Shown: positions 37,008 to 47,487, numbered from the stretch's first letter. The stretch is DNA of 64,000 bases from Pseudomonas frederiksbergensis (GCF_003732665.1 NZ_MOBP01000001.1:229466-293465), one strand, 5' to 3'. A program made the numbers and translations. Notes: generated by a model from the letters alone, not told the origin.

Positions 37008-38068
37008 CAGCGCAGCTCCTCAGCCAGTAACAACGTGCTCAGTCGGCTGGCGACACGCTGGGGATTCAGACGCGTGAAGCACAGGGGCCACTCGCGTTTA
37101 AGGTCAAACTGACGGGCGTCTTCGGCCGTCGGTTGATACGTACATTTCTTTTGCAGGCACGGCGCGCACGGGAAGTCGCTGGCGATGTGAATCTGCGCCT
37201 TGCCATAGGCACCCGTCAGGCCCGGGTTGGTCGGGCCGAACAGCGACAGGGTCGGCACGTCCAGCGCGGCGGCCAGGTGACCGAGGCCAGTGTCCACGGC
37301 CACGCAGGCCTGGGCGCCGGCCAGTACTTTGCCGACCCCGGCCAGATTCAATTTGGGCAGCACTTCGACATGCCGGAAACCGGCGGCGATGCGCTCAGCC
37401 CGGGCCTTCTCGATCGGGTTGCCCCAGGGCAGTTTCACCGCCACGCCGAGGTGGCCGACACGCTCGGCCAGTTCACGCCAGTAGGCTTCGGGCCAGTGCT
37501 TGGTGTCCCACGTGGTGCCGTGCAGGAACAACACGTAGGGATTCTTGCGCGGCAGCTCTACCAGACGCTCGACGTTCAGGCCGTAATCGCCCAGGCCCTT
37601 GGGCAAGTCGTAGCCCAAGGCCAGCGCGAACAACTGACGGACTCGCTCGACCGCATGCTGGCCACGGCCCACGGCCAAACGCCGGGAGTAGAAACGTGCG
37701 GCCATCGGTTCGCGTGCCGAATCCTTGTCCAGCCCGGCCACCGGGGCCTTGATGTAGCGGGTCAGCCAGGCGCTTTTCAGCAGGCCCTGGGCGTCGATCA
37801 CCAAATCGTATTTAGTGGCGCGAACGCTTTGTTTGAAGCGTTTCCACTCGCCGCTCTTGATGGTCTGCCAGATGTTTTTGCGCCAGCGCCGGATCGCCAC
37901 CGGGATCACCTTGCCCACAGCCGGGTGCCAGGTCGGAATCTCGGCGAAGCCTTCTTCCACCACCCAGTCGAACGTGATGCCGGGGATCGCCCGCGCCGCG
38001 TCAGTCAACGCTGGCAACGCGTGAATCACGTCGCCCAGCGATGAAGTCTTGATCAACAGTACCCGCAA
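37007..38068 (-). CDS. waaC: LPS heptosyltransferase I WaaC
   Basis: GT9 enzyme of 353 residues that transfers heptose I from ADP-heptose (made by HldE) to Kdo. Motifs: RVLLIKTSSLGDVIHALPAL at the N-terminus and VDTGLGHLAAALDVPTLSLF with GPTNPGLTG near the end. I use a TTG start at 38068, one base after the waaF stop (TAG-T-TTG), because the conserved N-terminus begins there and the length then matches orthologues; the open frame to 38179 lies inside waaF. Confidence 0.94.
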   Translation of the reverse strand: MRVLLIKTSSLGDVIHALPALTDAARAIPGITFDWVVEEGFAEIPTWHPAVGKVIPVAIRRWRKNIWQTIKSGEWKRFKQSVRATKYDLVIDAQGLLKSAWLTRYIKAPVAGLDKDSAREPMAARFYSRRLAVGRGQHAVERVRQLFALALGYDLPKGLGDYGLNVERLVELPRKNPYVLFLHGTTWDTKHWPEAYWRELAERVGHLGVAVKLPWGNPIEKARAERIAAGFRHVEVLPKLNLAGVGKVLAGAQACVAVDTGLGHLAAALDVPTLSLFGPTNPGLTGAYGKAQIHIASDFPCAPCLQKKCTYQPTAEDARQFDLKREWPLCFTRLNPQRVASRLSTLLLAEELR

Positions 38069-38069
38069 A

Positions 38070-39104
38070 CTAATTGACCTCGACCACAGTGCCCTGCAAC
38101 CGCTGCAAGGCTTCGTTGACCGGTTGCGGCTCCAACTGACGCAGGCAGTTGTAATGGCCGAAGCGGCAGGTGCGATCAAAGCACGGGCTGCATTCGAGGC
38201 CCAGGCGCACGATCTCGACGTGCTCGGCCAGCGGCGGGGTGAAGCCCGGCGAGGTCGAGCCGTAGACCGCGACCAACGGACGGTTAAGCGCGGCGGCGAC
38301 GTGCATCAAGCCGGAGTCGTTGGAGACCACGGCGTCGGCGCAGGACATCAGGTCGATGGCCTCGGCCAGGGACGTGCCGCCGCTGAGGTTCACCGACTCT
38401 TCACGCAAACCGGGAATCAGCCGCGCGCGGATGTCTTCGCCCACCGCGTGATCGTTTTTCGAACCGAACAGCCAGACCTGCCAGCCTTCACGGATCTTCG
38501 CTTCGGCGACTTTCGCGTAATGCTCGGACGGCCAGCGCTTGGACTCGCCGAACTCGGCGCCGGGGCACAGGGCCAACACCGGACGGTCCAGAGCGAGGCC
38601 GAATTTGGCCAGCGCGGCCTCGCGGGTGACCGGGTCGATTTGCAGGCTTGGGCGTGGATAAGGTTTTGGCAGCTCGGCGCCCGACTCATAGGCCAGGGCC
38701 ATGAACCGCTCAATCATCAACGGGTAGCGTTCTTTATCCAGGGTGCGCACGTCATTGAGCAGGCCATAGCGGAACTCGCCACGCCAGCCGGTGCGTTTCG
38801 GGATGCCTGCAAAGAACGGCACCAGCGCCGACTTCAGGGAATTGGGCAGCAGGATCGCCTGGTCATACTGGCCGGCCAGGGATTTGCCGATGCGCCGACG
38901 GGTCGCCAACTCAAGGGCACCGTGGCCGAGCGGGAAGCTCAAGGCCTGACGCACTTCGGGCATGCGCTCCAGGATCGGCCGGCTCCACTCCGGGGCCAGC
39001 ACGTCGATTTCGCATTGCGGGTGGCGTTGCTTGAGACACTGAAACAGTGTCTGCGCCATCACCATGTCACCGACCCAACTGGGCCCAACGATCAGAATTT
39101 TCAT
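38070..39104 (-). CDS. waaF: LPS heptosyltransferase II WaaF
   Basis: GT9 enzyme of 344 residues adding heptose II to heptose I. Motifs: MKILIVGPSWVGDMVMAQTL and VVSNDSGLMHVAAALNRPLV with YGSTSPGFTPP. The ATG at 39104 has GGA six bases before it. It is the first gene of a seven-gene operon (to 32146) in which nearly every stop overlaps the next start. A terminator-like hairpin lies only 20 bases upstream of its start. Confidence 0.96.
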   Translation of the reverse strand: MKILIVGPSWVGDMVMAQTLFQCLKQRHPQCEIDVLAPEWSRPILERMPEVRQALSFPLGHGALELATRRRIGKSLAGQYDQAILLPNSLKSALVPFFAGIPKRTGWRGEFRYGLLNDVRTLDKERYPLMIERFMALAYESGAELPKPYPRPSLQIDPVTREAALAKFGLALDRPVLALCPGAEFGESKRWPSEHYAKVAEAKIREGWQVWLFGSKNDHAVGEDIRARLIPGLREESVNLSGGTSLAEAIDLMSCADAVVSNDSGLMHVAAALNRPLVAVYGSTSPGFTPPLAEHVEIVRLGLECSPCFDRTCRFGHYNCLRQLEPQPVNEALQRLQGTVVEVN

Positions 39105-39124
39105 GTGGTTTCCAAAAACGAACC

Positions 39125-39144
39125 GGGGAGGCATACGCCTCCCC
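39125..39144 (-). terminator. Terminator-like hairpin just upstream of waaF
   Basis: GGGGAGGC (39125-39132) and GCCTCCCC (39137-39144) form a perfect 8-bp GC-rich stem with a 4-base loop. On the minus strand it is followed within a few bases by a run of five T (GGTTCGTTTTTGG), as in intrinsic terminators. It stands about 20 bases before the waaF ATG, leaving no room for a promoter in between, so it may be an attenuator or the leftover terminator of a lost upstream gene. Confidence 0.55.
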
Positions 39145-39217
39145 GCCTCGAGAATCACTGTGGCAGCAAGGCTGCTTGCGATGGGTCATCACCTTCAACA
39201 TGACTGTCGACTGTCAC

Positions 39218-39408
39218 TCCGCTATCGCGAGCACGCCCGCTCCCACATTGGGTATTGGTGCACATCCAGTGCGGTGTAGCTTAGCTGCCATCTATCTCTA
39301 AGACAGCGCAGTTCTACTGTGGGAGCGAGCTTGCTCGCGATGAGGGCATCACATCCAACATCGATGGTGACTGTCAGGCCGCTATCGCGAGCAAGCTCGC
39401 TCCCACAG
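39218..39408. repeat. Three REP units between waaF and glnE
   Basis: REP cores of the CTATCGCGAGCAAGCTCGCT CCCAC type occur near 39220-39247 (variant GCACGCCCGC), inverted near 39318-39342, and again at 39380-39408. Apart from these and the hairpin near waaF, I see nothing in 39105-39435, and no gene. Confidence 0.88.
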
Positions 39409-39435
39409 GGGTATTTGGTGCTGCAACTATCTGTT

Positions 39436-42375
39436 TCAGCTTAACCCCATCTCTTTCCAGATTCGCAACACCTGGCGCCGTTCGTCTGCGAACTGATCGC
39501 CCGGGATCACCCCCGGGTCCTTCTGCAAGGCCTGTCGGTGGGCGGCGGAGCGGTAGGCTTTATAGGCCTCGCGCAACAGGCTCGCGTCTTCGACGGGCAT
39601 CAGCCCTGCCTTTTCCAACTCTTCCAGAATGCGGATGTTGTCGGTCCAGCGCAGCAATGACGGGTGCTGTTCGGACCACGCCAGGGCCGCGTATTGCACC
39701 ATAAATTCAATATCGACGATACCACCGGCGTCCTGCTTGAGATCGAACGGCGCCGTGGCCTCGAAGGCGTTTGCCCCGGTGCCGGCGGCGGTGCTCTTGC
39801 TGCCGAGGTTATCGCGCATCTTGGCGCGCATCTCGCTGACCTCCTGACGCAAGGTCGGCAGATCCCGGGCCTTGCCCAGAATCGCCGCCCGAACCTTCTC
39901 GAACGCCTGGCCGACTTCCTGACTGCCCACCAGCACCCGCGCCCGCACCAGCGCCTGATGCTCCCAGGTCCAGGCTTCGTTTTCCTGATAGCGGGCAAAC
40001 GCCCCCAGGGAACTCACCAGCAGCCCGGACGCACCGGACGGCCGCAAACGCATGTCCACTTCGTACAACTGACCGGAGTTGGTCTGGGCCGTGAGCAAGT
40101 GAATGATCCGCTGCCCCAACCGGGTGAAGAACTGCGCCCCGTCGATAGGCTTCGGCCCATCGGTTTCCGCCTGGGGGTCACCGTCGTGGATAAACACCAG
40201 GTCCAGGTCCGAACCATGCCCCAATTCCAGGCCGCCGACCTTCCCATAACCGACAATCACGAAGCCGGGATCGCACAAAGTGCCATCGGTGCGCAGGGGC
40301 GTGCCGTATTTGGCCACGGTTTGGCGCCAGGCCAGGGCCAGCACTTGTTCGAGGATCGCCTCTGCGAGCCAGGTCAGGTAATCGCTGACCTTCATCAATG
40401 GCAGGCTGCCGGCGATTTCCGAGGCGGCGACGCGCAAACGGTGGGCCAGTTTGAAATGGCGCAGGGCTTCCATTTGCTGTTCGAGGTCATCCTCGGGGAT
40501 TCGCGTCAGGCGCTCGCGCAATTCGGCGGCCAGTTCCGGCGCCAACGGTGGCTTGAACAGGCGGCCTTCGTTGAGCAACTCATCGAGCAACAGCGGGAAG
40601 CGGGTGATTTGCTCGGCAATCCACGGGCTCGCGGCGCACAAGGTCAGCAAACGGCGCAAGGCGCCGGGGTTTTCCGTGAGCAACACTAAATAAGCCGAAC
40701 GTCGAGCCACGGCTTCCACCAGTGGCAGCACCCGCTCAAGCACCAAGTCCGGATTGGCGTGTTCCACCGCTTGGGCCAACAGTCGCGGAATAAAGGCATC
40801 GAGGCGCTCGCGCCCCAGACGCTGCATCGCTCGCAGTTGCGGACTGCCGCGCAGACTGGCCAAGGTTTTCAGGGCTTTGGAAGCATCGGCAAAGCCGCCC
40901 TGCTCCAACTGCCGGCACGCGGCCTCTTCGTCCTGGGATTCTTCCCACAACGGCAGCCATTCACCGCCGACCACCACTTCTGCCTCAGCGCCTTCTTCTT
41001 CATCGGGATCGGCAATCACCTGAGCGAAGTGCCAGGCCACCCGGCCACGCCAATACATCAGCCGCTCGTGGAACGCGTCCCAATCGGCAAAGCCGAGCAT
41101 GAAAGCAATCCGCGCCTGATCCTGTGCGCCGTCCGGCAGCATCTGGGTCTGGCGGTCGGCGATCGCCTGGATCGCATGTTCGGTGTAACGCAGGAATTCG
41201 TAGCCGTTGCGCAACTCGGCGATTACCGGTGCCGGCAGGTAACCCTGGCCTTCCAGTGTGCTCAGCACTTTTAATAGCGGACGTTGTTGCAGGCTCAGGT
41301 CGCGGCCACCGTGGATCAACTGGAACGCCTGGGCGATGAACTCGACTTCACGAATGCCGCCAGAGCCGAGTTTGATGTTGTCGGCCATGCCTTTGCGCCG
41401 CACTTCCTGCTGGATCAACTGCTTCATGGTGCGCAGCGCTTCGATGGCCGAGAAGTCCAGATAGCGGCGGTAAACGAACGGACGCAGCATTTCCTGCAAT
41501 TGCGCGCCGGCCACTTGATCGCCGGCCACCACCCGCGACTTGATCATCGCGTAGCGTTCCCAGTCGCGGCCCTGGTCCTGGTAATACTGTTCGAGTGCGT
41601 TGAAGCTCAGCACCAGCGCACCGGCCGAACCGTAAGGGCGCAGGCGCATATCAACGCGGAACACGAAACCGTCGACGGTCATCGGGTCCAGGGCCTTGAT
41701 CAGACGCTGGCCGAGGCGAATGAAAAATTCCTGGTTATCCAGCGAGCGCTTCACGCCCACGGTTTCCCCGCCCTCGGGGTAGGCGAAGATCAGGTCGATG
41801 TCCGACGACAGGTTCAGCTCCACCGCGCCGAGTTTGCCCATGCCGAGGATGACCATTTGCTGCGGCTCGCCGCTGCGTCGGCCGGTGGGCACGCCGAACT
41901 GCTGGCAATGCCGCGAATACAACCACTGATAGGCCTGATCGATGCTGGCATCGGCCATGTCCGAGAGGTCGCGGCAGGTCTGGACCAGATCGGCCTGGCG
42001 GGTCAGGTCGCGCCAGATGATCCGCACTTGCTGGCGGGTGCGCTGGCGGCGCAGGACGCGGCCGAGGTCGTCTTCGCTTTCAGCGGCGTTCACGGCCGCC
42101 GCAATCTGCGCGCAAAGTTCGCCGGGGGCGAAGGCGCGATCCAGTTCGCCGGACTGCACCAGCGCCAGCAACATCAAAGGGTCACGCACGCTCTGTTCAA
42201 TCACGAAGTCGCTGGCGGCGGCGACCCGGGCGAATTGCGCCCAGCGTTCAGGCGTCCAGGCCGACAGGCCATGGTCGTCATCCAATAAGGCGACGGCCCC
42301 ACGGAACGACTGCTCGGCACGGTTGACCAACGGCTCAAGAATGGCGGGCAGTTCGGCAAGCGAAGGCAGGGTCAT
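39436..42375 (-). CDS. glnE: Bifunctional glutamine synthetase adenylyltransferase/deadenylase GlnE
   Basis: Protein of 979 residues that adds or removes AMP on glutamine synthetase in response to PII and glutamine. Two nucleotidyltransferase domains are seen, each with a GSD-x-DL motif: NLSSDIDLIFAYP (N-terminal deadenylase) and GHGSDLDLVFIHDGD (C-terminal adenylylase), each followed by a helical GlnD-PII-uridylase-type segment (GGIREVEFIAQAFQLIHGG; GGIVDIEFMVQYAAL). Length is normal. It is divergent from aceE. Confidence 0.97.
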   Translation of the reverse strand: MTLPSLAELPAILEPLVNRAEQSFRGAVALLDDDHGLSAWTPERWAQFARVAAASDFVIEQSVRDPLMLLALVQSGELDRAFAPGELCAQIAAAVNAAESEDDLGRVLRRQRTRQQVRIIWRDLTRQADLVQTCRDLSDMADASIDQAYQWLYSRHCQQFGVPTGRRSGEPQQMVILGMGKLGAVELNLSSDIDLIFAYPEGGETVGVKRSLDNQEFFIRLGQRLIKALDPMTVDGFVFRVDMRLRPYGSAGALVLSFNALEQYYQDQGRDWERYAMIKSRVVAGDQVAGAQLQEMLRPFVYRRYLDFSAIEALRTMKQLIQQEVRRKGMADNIKLGSGGIREVEFIAQAFQLIHGGRDLSLQQRPLLKVLSTLEGQGYLPAPVIAELRNGYEFLRYTEHAIQAIADRQTQMLPDGAQDQARIAFMLGFADWDAFHERLMYWRGRVAWHFAQVIADPDEEEGAEAEVVVGGEWLPLWEESQDEEAACRQLEQGGFADASKALKTLASLRGSPQLRAMQRLGRERLDAFIPRLLAQAVEHANPDLVLERVLPLVEAVARRSAYLVLLTENPGALRRLLTLCAASPWIAEQITRFPLLLDELLNEGRLFKPPLAPELAAELRERLTRIPEDDLEQQMEALRHFKLAHRLRVAASEIAGSLPLMKVSDYLTWLAEAILEQVLALAWRQTVAKYGTPLRTDGTLCDPGFVIVGYGKVGGLELGHGSDLDLVFIHDGDPQAETDGPKPIDGAQFFTRLGQRIIHLLTAQTNSGQLYEVDMRLRPSGASGLLVSSLGAFARYQENEAWTWEHQALVRARVLVGSQEVGQAFEKVRAAILGKARDLPTLRQEVSEMRAKMRDNLGSKSTAAGTGANAFEATAPFDLKQDAGGIVDIEFMVQYAALAWSEQHPSLLRWTDNIRILEELEKAGLMPVEDASLLREAYKAYRSAAHRQALQKDPGVIPGDQFADERRQVLRIWKEMGLS

Positions 42376-42581
42376 GGTCTATCCTTGATCGGCGTGTGAG
42401 GGGCTGCATGTAGTGATTCTTGAAAACACGCTACGTGACCGACTGTCGAACAAAGGTTAGAAATAGCTGAAATTTCTTTTATTTTGGCAGCCAACATCAA
42501 GCTTTCACCTTTTCTGGTTGGCAAAAGACCAACCTTAACGATTATTCTCACAACGCAGCCGGAGGCCACAAGCCATTCATC

Positions 42582-42648
42582 TGTAGTTTTACTACTCGTC
42601 TATACATTCGAAAGGCTGAAATGCCCGTTGATTTGTAGTAAAACTACA
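42582..42648. promoter_or_regulatory. Paired palindromic operators upstream of aceE
   Basis: GTAGT-TTT-ACTAC (42583-42595) and GTAGT-AAA-ACTAC (42635-42647) are perfect 13-bp palindromes whose centres lie 52 bases apart, about five helical turns. They fit the GT-N3-AC core typical of FadR-type GntR repressors such as PdhR and LldR. A separate dyad GGTTGG...CCAACC lies at about 42516-42534. The rest of 42376-42758 is an AT-richer divergent promoter region without a gene; GGAG precedes the aceE ATG. Confidence 0.6.
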
Positions 42649-42758
42649 CGCCGCCGGAACAACCTCTCGGCAATCCAAGAATTTATATCGTCTGCCCACA
42701 AGGCCAGTCGCAAACTCAGGCAACCGATTCTGGAAGCCTTTCCGCCCTGGAGCAAGCC

Positions 42759-45404
42759 ATGCAAGACCTCGATCCCGTCGAAACCCAGGAATGGCTGGAC
42801 GCCCTGGAATCGGTTCTCGACAAAGAAGGCGAAGACCGCGCTCACTATCTGATGACCCGTATGGGCGAATTGGCGACCCGCAGCGGTTCGCAACTGCCTT
42901 ACGCCATCACCACGCCATACCGCAACACCATTCCTGTGACCCACGAAGCACGCATGCCTGGCGACCTGTTCATGGAACGCCGCATTCGCTCGTTGGTACG
43001 CTGGAACGCGATGGCCATGGTGATGCGTACGAACCTGAAAGATTCGGACCTGGGCGGTCACATCTCCAGCTTCGCCTCCAGCGCCACCCTGTATGACATC
43101 GGCTTCAACTACTTCTTCCAGGCCCCGACCGACGAACACGGCGGCGACCTGATCTACTTCCAGGGCCACACCTCGCCAGGCGTTTACGCCCGTGCGTTCA
43201 TGGAAGGTCGCATCACCGAAGACCAGATGAACAACTTCCGTCAGGAAGTCGACGGTCACGGCTTGTCGTCCTACCCGCACCCATGGCTGATGCCTGACTT
43301 CTGGCAGTTCCCGACCGTATCCATGGGTCTGGGCCCGATCCAGGCGATCTACCAGGCGCGCTTCATGAAGTACCTGGAAGCCCGCGGCTTCATCCCTGAA
43401 GGCAAGCAGAAAGTCTGGTGCTTCCTGGGCGACGGCGAGTGTGACGAGCCGGAATCCCTGGGCGCCATCTCCCTGGCTGGCCGCGAGAAGCTCGACAACC
43501 TGATCTTCGTCATCAACTGCAACCTGCAGCGCCTCGACGGCCCGGTTCGCGGCAACGGCAAGATCATTCAGGAACTCGAAGGCGTGTTCCGCGGTGCTCA
43601 GTGGAACGTGACCAAAGTCATCTGGGGCCGTTTCTGGGATCCACTGCTGGCCAAAGACGTCGACGGCATCCTGCAACGTCGCATGGACGAAGTCATCGAC
43701 GGCGAGTACCAGAACTACAAAGCCAAAGACGGCGCGTTCGTGCGTGAACACTTCTTCAACTCGCCAGAACTCAAGGCTATGGTTGCTGATCTGTCCGACG
43801 ACGAGATCTGGAAACTCAACCGTGGCGGCCACGACCCGTACAAGGTCTACGCGGCGTACCACGAAGCGGTCAACCACAAAGAACAACCCACCGTCATCCT
43901 GGCCAAGACCATCAAGGGTTATGGCACCGGTGCCGGCGAAGCGAAGAACACCGCGCACAACACCAAGAAGGTTGATGTTGAAAGCCTGAAGCTGTTCCGC
44001 GATCGTTTCGACATTCCAGTACGCGACGAAGAGCTGGAAAACCTGCCGTTCTTCAAGCCAGAGCCAAACAGCGCCGAAGCCCGCTACCTCAGCGAGCGCC
44101 GCACGGCCCTCGGCGGTTTCGTGCCACAGCGCCGCGCCAAGAGCATCAGCGTGCCGACGCCGCCACTCGACACCCTCAAGGCGATCCTTGACGGCTCGGG
44201 CGACCGTGAAATTTCCACCACCATGGCCTTCGTGCGCATCCTCGCGCAATTGGTCAAGGACAAGGAAATCGGCTCGCGCATCGTTCCGATCATCCCGGAC
44301 GAAGCCCGTACCTTCGGTATGGAAGGCATGTTCCGTCAGTTGGGCATCTACTCCTCCGTCGGCCAGCTCTACGAGCCAGTCGATAAAGACCAGGTGATGT
44401 TCTACAAAGAAGACAAGAAGGGCCAGATCCTCGAAGAAGGCATCAACGAAGCGGGCGCCATGAGCTCCTTCATCGCTGCCGGTACTTCGTACTCCAGCCA
44501 CAACCAGCCAATGCTGCCGTTCTACATCTTCTACTCGATGTTCGGCTTCCAGCGTATCGGCGACCTCGCCTGGGCCGCTGGCGACAGCCGTACCCGTGGC
44601 TTCCTGATCGGCGGCACCGCCGGCCGGACCACGCTCAACGGCGAAGGCCTGCAACACGAAGATGGTCACAGCCACATCCTGGCCGGCACCATCCCGAACT
44701 GCCGCACCTTTGATCCAACCTACGGCTATGAGCTGGCGGTGATCATCCAGGACGGCATGAAGAAGATGACCGAAGAGCAGCAGGACGTTTTCTACTACAT
44801 CACCGTGATGAACGAGTCCTACCAGCAGCCAGCCATGCCGGCCGGTGTCGAGGAAGGCATCATCAAGGGCATGTACCTGCTCGAAGAAGACACCCGCGAA
44901 GCGGCGCACCACGTTCAACTGATGGGCTCCGGCACCATCCTGCGTGAAGTCCGTGAAGCGGCGAAGATCCTGCGTGAAGAGTTCAACGTCGGCGCTGACG
45001 TGTGGAGCGTTACCAGCTTCAACGAACTGCGTCGCGACGGCCTGGCCGTAGAGCGTACCAATCGCCTGCACCCTGGCCAGAAGCCTAAGCTGAGCTACGT
45101 CGAAGAGTGCCTGAACGGCCGTAAAGGTCCGGTCATCGCGTCTACCGACTACATGAAGCTGTTCGCAGAACAAATTCGTCAGTGGGTCCCGTCCAAGGAA
45201 TTCAAAGTCCTGGGCACCGACGGTTTCGGTCGCAGTGACAGCCGTAAAAAGCTGCGTCACTTCTTCGAAGTCGACCGTCACTTCGTGGTGTTGGCAGCCC
45301 TGGAAGCCTTGGCTGACCGTGGTGATATCGAACCTAAGGTGGTGGCCGAGGCTATCGTCAAGTTCGGGATCAACCCGGAAAAACTCAACCCACTGGACTG
45401 CTGA
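42759..45404 (+). CDS. aceE: Pyruvate dehydrogenase E1 component AceE
   Basis: Homodimeric thiamine-diphosphate enzyme of 881 residues that decarboxylates pyruvate and reductively acetylates the lipoyl domains of AceF. The ThDP motif begins [20 protein letters not shown] and runs to the [17 protein letters not shown] segment; the C-terminal part has [18 protein letters not shown]. aceF follows after 11 bases. Expression is probably set by the paired palindromes upstream and, through cofactor supply, linked to the thiC operon in the same window. Confidence 0.98.
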   Translation: MQDLDPVETQEWLDALESVLDKEGEDRAHYLMTRMGELATRSGSQLPYAITTPYRNTIPVTHEARMPGDLFMERRIRSLVRWNAMAMVMRTNLKDSDLGGHISSFASSATLYDIGFNYFFQAPTDEHGGDLIYFQGHTSPGVYARAFMEGRITEDQMNNFRQEVDGHGLSSYPHPWLMPDFWQFPTVSMGLGPIQAIYQARFMKYLEARGFIPEGKQKVWCFLGDGECDEPESLGAISLAGREKLDNLIFVINCNLQRLDGPVRGNGKIIQELEGVFRGAQWNVTKVIWGRFWDPLLAKDVDGILQRRMDEVIDGEYQNYKAKDGAFVREHFFNSPELKAMVADLSDDEIWKLNRGGHDPYKVYAAYHEAVNHKEQPTVILAKTIKGYGTGAGEAKNTAHNTKKVDVESLKLFRDRFDIPVRDEELENLPFFKPEPNSAEARYLSERRTALGGFVPQRRAKSISVPTPPLDTLKAILDGSGDREISTTMAFVRILAQLVKDKEIGSRIVPIIPDEARTFGMEGMFRQLGIYSSVGQLYEPVDKDQVMFYKEDKKGQILEEGINEAGAMSSFIAAGTSYSSHNQPMLPFYIFYSMFGFQRIGDLAWAAGDSRTRGFLIGGTAGRTTLNGEGLQHEDGHSHILAGTIPNCRTFDPTYGYELAVIIQDGMKKMTEEQQDVFYYITVMNESYQQPAMPAGVEEGIIKGMYLLEEDTREAAHHVQLMGSGTILREVREAAKILREEFNVGADVWSVTSFNELRRDGLAVERTNRLHPGQKPKLSYVEECLNGRKGPVIASTDYMKLFAEQIRQWVPSKEFKVLGTDGFGRSDSRKKLRHFFEVDRHFVVLAALEALADRGDIEPKVVAEAIVKFGINPEKLNPLDC

Positions 45405-45415
45405 GGAGACAATCT

Positions 45416-47386
45416 GTGAGCGAACTCATTCGAGTACCTGACATCGGCAGCGGTGAAGGTGAAGTAATCGAACTTTTTGTGAAGGTCGGCGACCGTATCG
45501 AAGCCGACCAGAGCATCCTGACGCTTGAGTCGGACAAGGCGAGCATGGAAGTGCCTGCGCCGAAGGCCGGCATCATCAAGAGCCTGAAAGTGAAGCTGGG
45601 CGATCGCCTGAAAGAAGGCGACGAACTGCTGGAGCTGGAAGTCGAAGGTGCCACTGAGGCGGCCCCTGCGCCTGCCGCTGCTGCGCCGGCCGCCAAGGCT
45701 GAAGCGGCACCTGCGGCTGCACCTGCGGCTGCACCTGCCGCCGCTGCTCCGGCTGCCGCGCCTGCTGCTGCTTCGGTTCAGCAAGTGCACGTGCCGGACA
45801 TCGGTTCGGCGGGCAAGGCCCAGATCATCGAAATCCAGGTCAAGGTCGGCGACACCGTCGCGGCTGATCAGTCGTTGATCACCCTGGAATCCGACAAGGC
45901 AAGCATGGAAATCCCATCGCCTGCCGCTGGCGTGGTCAAGGCCATCAGCGTCAAGCTCAATGACGAAGTTGGCACTGGCGACCTGATCCTGGACCTGGAA
46001 GTGGCGGGTGCTGCGGCCCCTGCTGCTGCCGCGCCAGCTCAGGCGGCTGCACCGGCTCCAGCCGCTGCTGCCCCAGCCGCCGCGCCTGCTGCTCCGGTGG
46101 CCGACAGCGTTCAGGACATTCACGTCCCGGACATCGGCTCGTCGGGCAAGGCCAAGATCATCGAAGTACTGGTCAAGGCTGGCGACACCGTCACCGCCGA
46201 CCAGTCGCTGATCACCCTGGAATCCGACAAGGCGAGCATGGAAATCCCATCGCCTGCCGCTGGCGTGGTGGAAAGCGTTTCCATCAAGCTGGATGACGAA
46301 GTCGGTACGGGCGACCTGATCCTGAAGCTCAAAGTCAAAGGCGCTGCGCCTGCTGCTGCACCGGCGCCGGCCGCTGCTGCCGCACCTGCCGCTTCTGCTC
46401 CAGCCGCCGCGGCACCTGCTGCTCCGGTAGCCGCCGCACCGGTTGCTGCACCGGCCAAGCCTGGCGCCAAGGTTCACGCCGGCCCGGCTGTTCGCCAACT
46501 GGCCCGTGAATTCGGCGTCGAGCTGAACGCGGTTGGCGCAAGCGGTCCGCACGGTCGCATCCTGAAAGAAGACGTGCAGGTTTACGTCAAAGCCATGATG
46601 CAGAAGGCCAAGGAAGCACCGGCCGCTGCGGCTGGCGCAACCGGTGGTGCGGGCATCCCGCCGATTCCGGTCGTGGACTTCAGCCGCTTCGGTGAAACCG
46701 AAGAAGTGCCGATGACTCGCCTGATGCAAATCGGCGCGTCGAGCCTGCATCGCAGCTGGCTGAACATTCCGCACGTGACTCAGTTCGATTCGGCTGATAT
46801 CACCGACCTGGAAGCGTTCCGTATCGCTCAGAAAGCCGTTGCAGAGAAGGCTGGCGTCAAGCTGACCATCCTGCCGCTGCTGCTCAAGTCCTGCGCGCAC
46901 CTGCTCAAGGAACTGCCGGACTTCAACAGTTCGCTGGCACCTAGCGGCAAGGCGATCATCCGCAAGAAGTACGTGAACATCGGCTTCGCAGTCGACACCC
47001 CGGATGGCCTGCTCGTACCGGTCATCAAGAACGTCGACCAGAAGAGCCTGTTGCAACTGGCTGCCGAAGCCGCCGTGCTGGCCGCCAAAGCCCGCGACAA
47101 GAAGCTCACCGCTGACGACATGCAAGGCGCCTGCTTCACCATTTCCAGCCTCGGCCACATTGGCGGCACCGGCTTCACGCCGATCGTCAACGCGCCGGAA
47201 GTGGCGATCCTCGGTGTTTCCAAGGCAACCATCCAGCCAGTCTGGGACGGCAAAGCCTTCCAGCCGAAACTGATGCTGCCCCTGTCGCTGTCCTACGATC
47301 ACCGTGTGATCAACGGCGCCGCTGCGGCACGCTTCACCCAGCGTCTGAGCAGCCTGCTGGCCGACATCCGCACCATCCTGCTGTAA
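45416..47386 (+). CDS. aceF: Dihydrolipoamide acetyltransferase AceF (pyruvate dehydrogenase E2)
   Basis: Core protein of the pyruvate dehydrogenase complex, 656 residues. Three lipoyl domains (about 1-74, 122-195, 236-310) each carry the lipoylated lysine in ESDKASME; they are joined by long Ala/Pro-rich flexible linkers. Then come the E3/E1-binding domain (AGPAVRQLAREFGVELNAV) and the catalytic acetyltransferase domain ending with LSYDHRVINGAAAARFTQ, which has the catalytic His. GTG start with GAGGAG upstream. Three lipoyl domains equal E. coli but differ from P. aeruginosa AceF, which as I recall has two. Confidence 0.97.
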   Translation: MSELIRVPDIGSGEGEVIELFVKVGDRIEADQSILTLESDKASMEVPAPKAGIIKSLKVKLGDRLKEGDELLELEVEGATEAAPAPAAAAPAAKAEAAPAAAPAAAPAAAAPAAAPAAASVQQVHVPDIGSAGKAQIIEIQVKVGDTVAADQSLITLESDKASMEIPSPAAGVVKAISVKLNDEVGTGDLILDLEVAGAAAPAAAAPAQAAAPAPAAAAPAAAPAAPVADSVQDIHVPDIGSSGKAKIIEVLVKAGDTVTADQSLITLESDKASMEIPSPAAGVVESVSIKLDDEVGTGDLILKLKVKGAAPAAAPAPAAAAAPAASAPAAAAPAAPVAAAPVAAPAKPGAKVHAGPAVRQLAREFGVELNAVGASGPHGRILKEDVQVYVKAMMQKAKEAPAAAAGATGGAGIPPIPVVDFSRFGETEEVPMTRLMQIGASSLHRSWLNIPHVTQFDSADITDLEAFRIAQKAVAEKAGVKLTILPLLLKSCAHLLKELPDFNSSLAPSGKAIIRKKYVNIGFAVDTPDGLLVPVIKNVDQKSLLQLAAEAAVLAAKARDKKLTADDMQGACFTISSLGHIGGTGFTPIVNAPEVAILGVSKATIQPVWDGKAFQPKLMLPLSLSYDHRVINGAAAARFTQRLSSLLADIRTILL

Positions 47387-47392
47387 CACCAG

Positions 47393-47487
47393 CGGGCCCT
47401 CCGCCACCGGAGGGCCTGCTGCGTTCGACGATTTCCGAGCGCCACGCTCGTACCTCAACCCCGCCAATTTGGCGGGGCTTTTTTTTG
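47393..47487 (+). terminator. Intrinsic terminator of aceEF
   Basis: CCCCGCC (47459-47465) pairs with GGCGGGG (47471-47477) and is followed by C and eight T: a textbook Rho-independent terminator. A first hairpin, GGCCCTCCG with CGGAGGGCC near 47395-47416, precedes it and may add stability. Confidence 0.92.

Noticed and set aside
42600-45281. Very long minus-strand open frame opposite aceE (893 codons)
   Set aside because: It mirrors aceE, whose product is unmistakable; high GC and biased codons leave the antisense frame free of stops. The translation has no recognisable domain.
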